Both the position numbers and the translations under genes were made by a program. A DNA stretch of 64,000 bases, taken from NCBI GenBank assembly GCA_963971285.1, contig OZ020252.1:18141662-18205661 (forward strand). Reading direction: 5' to 3'. The notes below the pieces were generated by a model. It ran no database searches. It had not been told where the DNA came from and worked only from the letters and a program-made list of their open reading frames with translations. Of the stretch, positions 45,721 through 56,400 are shown one piece after another. Within the stretch, counting starts at the first letter, position 1, and every line of letters begins with the position of its first letter. This stretch comes from Astropecten irregularis. Taxonomy: Eukaryota; Echinodermata; Asteroidea; Paxillosida; Astropectinidae.

Positions 45721-46358
45721 TCGGCAAGCTAGGTTGCCACACGGTGAGCAGAGACCATCACATTTGCAAGGAGGCAGAGAGATGGGGAGTTCGGGGTGGC
45801 CGGGAAGGGGGGGCTGGGGGGCTGGGGCAGGTTGACGGTGGGGAAAGGGTTACATGGGTCTGAAGCAAAAAGATCCATACAAAGACTAGGAGAATTACAA
45901 ATTTAACATTGGCGATGTAAGCTGGTATAGGCCACAGCCCAAACTGGTTCCATGTCTGAGTTTGGCTACTTGAATTGGGTGGTTGTGTAAAAGCTAACTT
46001 TTAACCATATCTGCAAAATTATCATGAAACATCAGGTTCTAGAAATTTGCCTTTCAAATTGTTCATACTATGAGTTGAAGATATTTTACATGTTTTAAAG
46101 TCCTATTGATTTGATAAAAACACCACAGAACAGTGTGGTAAACGTGTCCTTAAAACTAAGCTTAAAATTGTATAAGGAGAACAATTTGGGGCTTTCACAG
46201 ATTTGCTTGAACAGCCCGGTATGCGCTTAAAGCAGCTAAACGTTGGTGCGCAAGCAGTTCTGTATCATAAAATAGTGAATTTGAAATAGAGAAGCGTGGA
46301 GGGTGGCCAGAGTTTGGCTCAAGAAAACAAGTCATTTTGTTCATACACACTGCTTACT

Positions 46359-46489
46359 GGGTCATTCCGTGTCAAATCAACACATTTTCTGAAAAATTCC
46401 CAGGTGACCCTCTCAGATTTTGATGAAATTTTATCAAAATCTGAGAGGATCACCTGGGGACCACTGGTTGATATGACACGGAATGACCC
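46359..46489. mobile_element. 131-bp foldback MITE with GGGTCATTCCGTGTCA ends
   Basis: GGGTCATTCCGTGTCAAATC at 46359 is inverted as GATATGACACGGAATGACCC ending at 46489. The inner arms CCCTCTCAGATTTTGAT and ATCAAAATCTGAGAGG fold perfectly. TACT flanks both sides (46355-46358 and 46490-46493). Confidence 0.85.
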
Positions 46490-46599
46490 TACTGGCTTCT
46501 GAAAGCCATGAGGGCCTGATGTATTGCCCAGAGCCAGATCTTTGACCGAGACAAAATGAAATATATAAGATATTTGTTTAGAAATGCATGAAATACCTG

Positions 46600-46828
46600 G
46601 GGCCAATTTCATGGAGCTGTTAAGAACAAAAAAATTGCTTAGCACAAAATGTCTTGCTCAATAAAACAAACCACCTTTCCATTTGATATTTATGGTTAGC
46701 GAACAACAGACGTACAATCACTAGTGATACACAACTCATGGAAATTTGGTTGTTAATCCTTTTTTCATTAAGACAAAATTTCATGGTTAGCAATTTTTTT
46801 GTGCTAAGCAGGGCAGTGAAATTGGCCT
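46600..46828. mobile_element. MITE, GGCCAATTTCAY family, complete copy
   Basis: The ends GGGCCAATTTCATGGAGCTG and, inverted, GGCCAATTTCACTGCCCTGC are present, with AATTGCTTAGCACAAAAT just inside. It is related to 30261-30480 and the split copy at 31283-32108. More decayed relatives are at 54985-55142 and 57283-57452. Confidence 0.85.
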
Positions 46829-47631
46829 TAGGTCTTGGGATCTCAAACTGAAAGTGAAGGATGATGGTCCATGTGATTTTCCCAATAACAGAGAGTCACT
46901 GGCTTTATAGAGGAATATGACAGTCGACCCCATGCCCCAGCCTAGTCCCTTGTATTCCTTGTGCATTACATTTTGGTGTTATCAAGGTCAAATTTCCTGA
47001 ATTAGCATTTGAACTGAACTGAAAAAAAAAATCATGTTTCTTTAACAAATTGTAGAGCTATGAGGATTGAAAATCCACTATTATCATATAAAAGAATCAT
47101 ATATAGAGGTTTATTTCATGTCAAACATAAATTGTTCCGCTTTAAGTTATATCTTTATTTTTAATGTTGTGCCATTTCAAACTCAGAATGTAAGAGGTTG
47201 ACAATCTTAATGAAAGCTTGTGTTAAGACAAAAATGATTAAGTTAACAGAATTATAATTCTGATCAAAAAGTAATCCTTCATTTAAAAAAATAAGTTTTG
47301 GAGATTAATAGATTGATCATGAAAACCGTGACAATGAATGAAGGTAATTGTAGATTCATAAAAAATTGTATCACAAATTGAATCTCTGACAAACAAACAA
47401 AATCATTCTTCGAATTTACTTTGATTTGCTTTGATGCTTCTCAATTTGTTCAGCAACCCCAAATACCCTTTATAAAGAGTTGCTGTTGTTGTATCTTTGT
47501 TTTGTTTGTTTATCTGTTGGAACATACTAAGTATCAATTGAACTTTGCATGCTCTTTTTCTGAATGCCTTTATTTGGACAAGTTGTTCTGTGAAATTTTC
47601 AATATCCATCATTATGGGATGATGATTCCTT

Positions 47632-47973
47632 GGGCCTGTTTGTTTCACATGGATCCTGGTCTTGATTAGTTTTTACTGGAGACATACATTCGTTTTGTTA
47701 ATTAACTTGAATTGCTACATTGCCAACCGGCAGAGGGCAGCAGATGCAACAATCAAGTGATGCGTAGACTGGTTTCCAGTCCACTTTCCACTTTCCGGTC
47801 GTGGACTTATTTTCATCTTCATTTGGCAAAACAAACATCGCCTCTTGTTGAGACTAGTCAAGACTATGTGCATTGGTTCCCACACCGAACATTGCCTGTT
47901 GAATGAAGGGGACCAGCCAGCTTTTGGACTACTGTTCAAGATCTAGTTCTCCGAGTATGAAACAAACAGGCCC
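47632..47973. mobile_element. 342-bp MITE with perfect 16-bp terminal inverted repeats
   Basis: GGGCCTGTTTGTTTCA at 47632-47647 is exactly inverted at 47958-47973. No coding capacity is seen; the interior frames on both strands are unrelated to known domains. Confidence 0.75.
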
Positions 47974-49137
47974 TCAGTCTTATTTTCACTTTGACACCGA
48001 CTTAATGTAATTTTACCACTGTCAAGTGAGGTTTGAAAAAAAAAAATCAACCTGAGCTAAATATTTTTCAACTCATTATGTAAATTAAAAAAAGAAAAGA
48101 ATTAATTTAGTTTCATATTTCAGATTGACATATATTTTTGGGGATTATTTTGGGGTATTTTGCTTTATTGCTTTTGAACATGTGTTTTTTGGTTCTATTT
48201 CGCTCTATTTTTTGACAAGTCAGATATAAAATATCATGTGTAGACTGTATTTTGATAAGTGAATTGAGACTTGTTATGTACCAGCATTAGAGTGCTAATA
48301 TTGTTAAGATTTTTTCCCACTTATGGAAGTTTTCTTTGTCTGATTTGAAGAACGGTCTGTTCAATATTTGACATGTACTCTTCTTTGAATAGACAGTAAT
48401 TAATTATGATAACATTAATTAATTAATCTCATATCATCATGACCGATTAATTAATCTCCTGATAAGTATAACTCTGATAATAACTAATCCTAGAAAGAGA
48501 TTTGATCACCCTATGGAGGAAGGAAGGACACACAGGCTTGTGTTTTCAAATACATTTAACCTTTAATTACTATCAGAGAAATAAATCAAATTAATGTTTT
48601 TGGTATATTGACCTTGTTTTGCTTGAGTTTTAGAATGCATTTGTCCATTTCCTTTGCATGCATTTGAATTTTCTTCTATAACTTTGCCACTCATTATAAT
48701 CATTAACTGCCTTCCCCTTTTCTTGTCATTCAGTCGAAATAATAAATGAGAAATAAATACTCAAGTTTTTCTTGTTTCATTGTGTGAAATTCTTTTAGTG
48801 ACCTTTATTACATGATTTATGCAAAAATAGAACATAAAATGTGGATGCTTGGCAAAATTGTAAAACAGGGCACTTTATAGTTCCAAATTTCATTTGTTGA
48901 TGTGTCAAGAGATGAAAAGCTTCTAATTTTGTTTCAAACAATAATGAAATTAAGAGAATCTTAACGTTTCTTTGCCTAAACAGCCAGAAACTGGCATGAC
49001 TTCAAAACCTGGCCATATTTAGGCATCGCTGGTTCATTGCATATCCCTATGGTAATTGTATACCTCCATGCAATATAATGCAGGACAGTTATATTCACGA
49101 TGGCTTTATTATAACTGTAGCAAATCAGACTTTCTTT

Positions 49138-49173
49138 ATTAACAACATGGAGGTTATTTCTACCTCCATGTTA
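49138..49173. repeat. Palindrome with CATGGAGGTAGAAATA-type arms
   Basis: TTAACAACATGGAGGTTATT is followed by TCTACCTCCATGTTAA, an almost perfect short hairpin. A second of the same type is at 60628-60662. Confidence 0.6.
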
Positions 49174-50004
49174 ATAATAACACCTTTCATCTTCGAGTAA
49201 ATTCATTCTACATTCTCGTAATAATTTGCAATTCCGACTGAACCAGTTGGAAAGGGGGATATGCACCACAATATTCAGCTAGCTGTGCCAGCCTTTACTT
49301 TTGGTACATGTGTAATGGTATTTTTTGGCAGGTGAAATAGTCTGGTTAACGCTGCTCCGTGTTATGCAATAACATGTCAGAAGAGGCGGTGGTCAGGCAA
49401 TATTACAAACACGTTGCACACGCCTGTGCAATCTGCATGCTGACTGTACGGTCTGCAGAGATTCACCATTTCACGCATAAGGTAATCTACAGCGAGGTGT
49501 TTTTCACAGACAGGTATAGTTAATTAGACCTTAATTAACAGAGAGCTTAACGTTTTAATGTGAAGATTATTTGCAGCAACTTATATATTTCAGTTTTGTG
49601 TGGAATCTGCGTCCAAAATGAATTAGTTTGTCAGGTTATGCTTGTGGCCAGTTTCCGGACACCGCAAAGCCATTTTTAATTAATCCTGTCAAAGTGTAAT
49701 GTGTTTGCTCATGCCTCATTTAATTGACATAGGCCTATGCGGGCCGCGTGGTAGGACTATACAGGCCTACCATGTGGTCCTGTGTTGGCAACAGGGTGTA
49801 GGGCATAACTAATTTTACACAATTTTTGAGGTTAAAACGGTTCTACAACTTCAATTAAGTACAACTTCTACTTTCTTTTCTAGGCATGCCAAAGCCAGGG
49901 CGCTTTTTCCATTTGGCAAAGTCCCATGTTCATGTAGGGCCAATCTACTTCTACCTGTTTACGGGCTTTGGCCTGTCACTGAACAATGCTTGACAATGTG
50001 GCAG

Positions 50005-50115
50005 GAGTGAAAACAAGCATGCGTAGCACAATGCGCTGGAAGTGTAGTTACATTGATTGTGCTTTCACAATGTGGCGTATTGCCGACCGACAGAATAGTT
50101 GCAATGATCATAACC
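50005..50115. repeat. Dispersed repeat shared with 43406-43515
   Basis: GTGAAAACAAGCATGCGTAG CACAATGCGCTGG and AATGATCATAACCCTTGGGC match the block near the CWC25 start. Nearby, TTGCAATGATCATAACCCTTGG is mirrored by CCAAGAGTTACGATCATTGC, so this copy also folds back. Confidence 0.65.
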
Positions 50116-50216
50116 CTTGGGCTACTCTAATTGCCTATTCATTGGTTCAATACCCAAGAGTTACGATCATTGCAACTGGATAGCCTACTTCTAATGTTAG
50201 CACTAGAAATAGAAAT

Positions 50217-50252
50217 AGAAGGCTCCTCTGTGAGCTCACGCAGGAGCCTTCT
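50217..50252. repeat. Hairpin, AGAAGGCTCCT stem
   Basis: GAAGGCTCCT is inverted as AGGAGCCTTC with a 13-nt centre (CTGTGAGCTCACG) that is itself partly self-complementary. It lies 180 bp upstream of the OLA1 start. Confidence 0.6.
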
Positions 50253-50433
50253 ACAAAGTTCTAGTTCTTCTAGACGAAAGCCAAGGGTAGCCTAGCTCCG
50301 AAATTACAATATGATAATATGTTACACAAGACCGATGGACAATACTGTACAGGTAGGCCTATATTTAGTTGTGTTTTCAGACATATATTTTCAAATAAGT
50401 TAAAGCTTTGATTCTCTCCCGTCAGCTTGCAGG

Positions 50434-53400
50434 ATGCCGCCCAAGAAGAAGCAAACCGAGGTGAAGCCGCCACCTCTGATTGGTCGATTTGGAACATCCC
50501 TCAAGTGTGGCATTGTCGGTTTGCCTAACGTTGGGTATGTCCATTCCCTGCTCAATCATGCTCCACAGAATTGTATTCATCCAGTTGCGCAACATGGCAA
50601 AAATAAGTTTTGAAGTTGGCAGGGCCTGAAGCGTTTCGATCCTAGCAGGATCTTTCTCAAAGGCTAAAGGCCTTTTCCCACTGGAGCCCTCATTCCGTTG
50701 TAAACTCACCCCGGAGCTGCCCCGGGGTGAAAAATATCAACCCTGGTCCTGAGCAGGGTTGAATTCACCCCGGAGAAGGGCAATCTCGGGGATGGCTCTG
50801 GGGCTTTTTTTCACCCCTGCATCGCCCTAGGGCCATTCCCGTGATTGGTCAAGTGGGAAAAGGCTTTAAATGACTCACAATAATGTTAAATTTATTTCCT
50901 TAACCCTAACCCCTACATTTATCACACAATGCAAGAGCTGCTTACCACAAGAGCATATGTTTCCATATTGAATTCAATTTCTTTTCTTGTTTGTTTGTTT
51001 GTTTTCACTTTGCAGGAAGTCAACATTTTTCAATGTGCTGACTAAGAGCCAAGTCGCAGCTGAAAATTTCCCCTTCTGTACCATAGGTGGGTCCGGACTT
51101 CATTGAAAAGTTCCAGCATAAAAATTAGAACACTAGTTTTGTTTTTATCATTTGTTTGTCTGTTTGTTGCTGTAAGGTTTTCTCAAAGTGCTAGATTTGT
51201 CAATATGGTGAGAATTTGTATGATGGGTTATAATCTCAAGGGTCTGCATGTTGCACTTTGTACGCACACTTGAAGTGAAAGCTCCTACCTTATCCATGGA
51301 ATGGTTCTTGTAAGCACTGAATTTTCTGCGTGTGTATGCGCTGAATCTTAGCTTTACGGTAAGCAGAGCCATGAATTTAGACTCAGGAAGTGAGTCTGGT
51401 CACATGACTCACAGATAGGTTTTATTGCCTCAGTCACGTCGTGTGATACCAGGGTTTTCTTGAAGCCCTATGATCGATCGTAACTCAAGTTACGAAAGAT
51501 AACCCATTGTATCTTATGTAGTGCCGCAATGCATTATAAGTCCTACGATTTGTAGTAAGTTACGTTAAGTTTGGTGAAATCGACCCCAGGGGCCGATTTC
51601 ACTTACGCTTTGCGATCATCGCCAAAGCCCAAATCCATCGCTAAACGGAAAATTCCTATGCAAAGTAGCGATCGATTTTCCATTTAGCGATGGATTTGGG
51701 CTTTAGCGATGATCGCAAAGCATTAGTGAAATCAGCCCCAGGCCTGTATTGGATGTCAAAGGGATTGTGATGATACACCAGGCCATGACACCTGATGTAT
51801 TTCCGTTTCACTTATCTTGTTCCATGTGCTGTTCTTCTCCAATGGACTCTTGCTGCTGGCAGATCCCAATGAAAATAAGTATACTTTCACTTTATTTCCA
51901 ACCTTTCATCAATACCATTGTAGGTCCGGTTTTACATATGGGATATTTTATGCCCATTTCCAACTACAAAATCTCTGGGCTATCTTGGGGTTAACACCAA
52001 GCTGTTAACCCTGTTAAACCCCATTATTCCACCCTGGGTTAAGTGGACACTTGCATTTTTCCACCATGGGTTAAGTGGAGTGTTCCCATTTGCATTCTTC
52101 CACCCTGGGTTAAGACAAACATTTTGACTGTTAGTACCCTAGGGTTTGATTAATCCTGTCATCACAGTCGAGTGCAGTGCCTGGGTATTTGTAGTGGGAA
52201 ACCACAATGCATATAAACCTGGGGCTGCCTTTTTAGTTTTCTTTTAGATTGCTACGTTAGAAAATTGTCACCATATTTCTTTGTCCAGGGTTTTACCCAA
52301 AATGTTGCTTTTCCTCTGTCGTAGATACGTAGAGTTCCAGTACCCGATGAGCGATTTGACTTTTTGTGTGATTTCTTCAAACCTTTAAGGTAAATCTCCA
52401 TATAGGGCCAAGTTTAAAGAAAAAACATGTTTAACATTTAGGAGGAGGCCTTTTTTTCTTCTTTCCAAAATGGCCGACCAACCCATTTATCAAAAACAAC
52501 TAGCCGGGCCCACAGGCCAGGAAATGAATACAAATGCAGGTATTTATACCTTTAGTCTTAAATTTCTATCGGAATGGCTGTAAAAATCTTGAAATTTACC
52601 CCTTTTTTTTTTGTTTATAAAAAAAAAAAAAAAAGCAGGCTGACACGAAACATGTTTTTTTTTTACTAACAGACAATGATGTCACCATTTTTGTTTCTCC
52701 TGAAAATTGTAATTCATCTTGTCTGACTTCTTTGCTGATCGGTAGATCGTGTTTTTTTTAGAACTTTCGTGGCGAGTTATTCTGCATTATGTTGCGCACA
52801 CGTTATTGCGCGTGAGTGGGCATGATATGAAACAAATAATGAATGTTCAAAATTCATAGAATGTTGAGATTAATTCCATTAGGCGACAGCTGTCTGTTCC
52901 ATTGCACTCGGCTTCACCTCGTTGTATGGGACAGTCCATCTGTCACCTCATGAAATTATTCTTACCATTCTACTCAAAAACATTCATCATTTGTATAACA
53001 TTTCAACCGTCTGCTGTGAATAGACACTAACAAGACAAGATGAAATGATTTGATTTCGGTCTAATTTTTTTAATATTTGTTTGTTTAACAGTAAAGTGCC
53101 CGCCTTCCTGCATGTGACTGACATTGCTGGTCTGGTCGCGGGTGCTCACGAGGGTCAGGGCCTCGGTAACGCGTTCCTGTCTCACATCAGTGCCTGCGAT
53201 GCCATCTTTCACATGTCAAGTGAGTCCCGCGGGTTTGGAAAATGGCTTTCAATATTTTCCACTAGACCTGTAGCATTCATGTTCACACAAAGCATAATTG
53301 TATACAATATCCTGTCAAAAATCATCAATTTCGGCACCATTTTAATTGTGCAAGAAAAACAAAATCACTTGACAGCCTGACTAGTGCAGTACACACTTAA

Positions 53401-56400
53401 CTAGACCGACACTGAAATCACTTGACTCAGTCCACGGTCTAGTGGAGGAACATGTTTAGCTTGTGACCTTTCTGAATCTGTCCATCACTGTGCAGCTTTC
53501 CTACAGCCCCAAAACTTGCCCCAAATCATATCTGATATGGCAAGCGTGACCTCAATTGTGGAAATTCAAATGACAGATTCATGCACGTGTGATCATTTAT
53601 GTCTTTGTCTCCGTCAATCTCGTGCTCAGGGGCCTTTGAGGATGAAGACGTGACCCACGTGGACGGGAACGTCAATCCAGTCAGGGACTTGACGACCATC
53701 TTCGAGGAGCTCCGCTTGAAAGATGAGAGTGTCCTGCAACAGAGGGTCGGCGACCTGGAGAAGAAGTCCGTCAGGGGAAACGACAAGAAGCTCCTGGAGG
53801 AATTTGTGAGTTTGGTTTGGCAGTTATTATTGATGTATTCGTCGGGGAGATGGAATTATGCAAACTATTTAACTTCACTATAAAGTACCTTTTGAGTGCA
53901 CATGAAAAAATCACGTGCTGGCTCAGGTGGGATTCGAACCCACGACCTCCTGCGTACTAGTGCAGATGCCATATACCGCTAGGCCACCGAACTGCTGGGG
54001 TCAGCGAAGTGAATCGAATCCCTTCTCGGCGGGCGCCGGCCAGAAATTAAAAGTGCAGAGCTCGTTAAATTTTGCAAAGGACAGCTGCTAAACATGCTCT
54101 CATTTTAAAGATATTGGATGGTTGAAGCTGGCTGATGTGACGTGGACATGGTACAAATTTGTGTCAGTTTATATGTTTGTATATAAAATGGACCTTATTT
54201 TTGAACCGTTTAGTTTTGATGTAACCTATCCATACCTCATTACATAATCATGTCTTTATTTTCCTGTATAAATTATTTCAATTTGAGAAGCGCCCTCTAG
54301 GTTTGTTTGTCTTTTTGCGTGTTTCCCTCATATTAATTTGCGACAAAGACCCAACAACATTGTTTTGTCATTACTCTTTACAGAACAGAATAAACCAGCA
54401 AAAACTCTATCACTCAACCCAAATTCCAACTTAACTGACATTTGTATGCATCGTTTTGTTCTTACATTGTTTGTTTGTTTGTTGTTGTTTTTTAATAGAA
54501 AATAGCTGCCAAGATCCTGAAGCACGTACAAGAAGACAAAAGGCCTGTACGACAAATGGAATGGTCCGGACAAGAGGTAGGAACCTGGATTTGTTTCACT
54601 GCGTGATTGGCGGGAAAGGACACACTGATCCGATCCTGGGTTGTTATTAGTTCCACTAGAATGAGAAGGATGAGATATTTGGTGAACATCACTAAGGGCG
54701 CTGTCTCTGTCTGTTGATTTTGTACATCGTCTGGGTGACATTATATCAAAGTATTTAAGATAAACCTTGAAGTCTGGATTTGTCCATTTAAACAAAACAA
54801 TTGTTTTAACGTTTTGTAAAAAATGTCTTTAATTTTTTTATGTCGTGACCAGATTGAAGTTCTGAACAAGAATCTACTCCTCACGGCGAAGCCTGTAATC
54901 TATTTGGTGAACCTCTCCGAAAGGGACTTTATCCGAAAGAAGAACAAATGGTAAGTGCACGTAATGATGGCCCACTTTCTTCGAGCTGCTAAACGGAAAG
55001 TTTCACTGAGCGACTGGTCGAAGAGCAGCATAGTACCAGTTACCTGCAGTGAACACCACATGGTGCTTTGGTTGGTAACCTTGGTTTACTTTGTTAGCTC
55101 AGTAAAACTTGATTGCTTATGAGCTCTGTGAAACTAGCCCCTGGACCACTGTATTAAGTTATTAACTAGGGTCTTAAATCTGATTTCAAATTTTAAGTCA
55201 TTGAAATGCGAACAAAGAAAACTTGACTTGAGCTGGATTCAAACCAGCGACCTCCAGAATACTGTACCGGCACTCTTACCAACTGATCTAGCAGTTTCCA
55301 GCAGTGGCTAGCGGCTAGCATGGTCAGAACACTGATGTAAAGGTATAATACATAAATGGTAAAGGTCACAGAACAGCACTCACACTTTGCCTAATCCAGC
55401 ATGTACATGAAATGATATGCCTGTGAAAATTTGAGCTCAATCGGACATCTGAGTCCTAAGAAAATAGCAAAAATCCGACTCAATTTGTTTTAAAATAAAC
55501 CATGAAGAATGGTTTTGATCTTACCCCGAGATCACAAAACTGTTTTCGGTCTTTATTTTACTAATTCCTGAATAAATACACCATTTCATGCAGAAATATT
55601 TTAACAATATGTTTCTACCAGCACCATCTTCATACCCTATGAACATTTCTGTTTTTTTATCTCTTCTCTCATTTCTTCTCCCTCAGGTTAGCAAAGATCA
55701 AGCAGTGGGTGGATGAGAATGACGCTGGTGCATCTATCATCCCGTTCAGCGCCGCCTTTGAGCTCAAGTACTTTGAGATGGAAGAGGAAGACAAGAAGAA
55801 ATATCTGGAAGAAAACAAGACCACAGGGTACGTCGTCGGCTTGTATTAAAATAAAGATGAAATCACCCCTCAAATTTTGTACTCACTGACTAGACTGAGG
55901 TTATAGGCTTACTACACTGCACTGTGCATCTACGAGCTTGCAACTTTTCCTCCGTCCAGCTGATTTTCTTGTTTTGTCTTATCACACTCATGCCAGTGGA
56001 AATAGAAAAAACACTGTACAAAGTCTTGCAAAGATTTGGATTTCCTCATTTTTTGTTAAGTCTGAGTTGCTTGCTGATCTAGCAGGCAGTGCAAGCACGG
56101 TCCCTTTCACAGGTACTCAGAAAACATAAACAAAAAAATATAAAAAATGTTCAATGGCAAGTATCTGCTACTGATAATGCATTTTGTATACCGGTAGCCA
56201 TTTCTGCCAGGTTTTTTTTTTGGTTATTGAAAAGTGAACAAAGAAAAATTTAATGGAGCGGGATTTGAATCAGCGACCTCCGGAATACCGTACCATTTTT
56301 GTGTTATTAAACCAATTCTGTCTTGTATTCAGGTCACTGGAAAAGATCATCAAGACTGGTTACAGCGCACTCCAACTCATGTACTTCTTCACGTCGGGCA

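Larger units (their letters stand above)
45721..50433. other. DAP 3' UTR and DAP-OLA1 intergenic region
   Basis: Long AT-rich stretch with three inverted-repeat elements (46359-46489, 46600-46828, 47632-47973), palindromes at 49138-49173 and 50217-50252, and the shared repeat at 50005-50115. OLA1 coding starts right after TTGCAGG (50428-50434), which looks like a splice acceptor, so a non-coding OLA1 first exon may lie in the right part. No further coding frame is recognised. Confidence 0.55.

Noticed and set aside
52260..52332. OLA1 seemed to have an 8-nt deletion or frameshift before VPVPDERF, suggesting a pseudogene
   Set aside because: The microexon at 51863-51878 plus acceptor use at 52332 restores frame, length and conserved residues.
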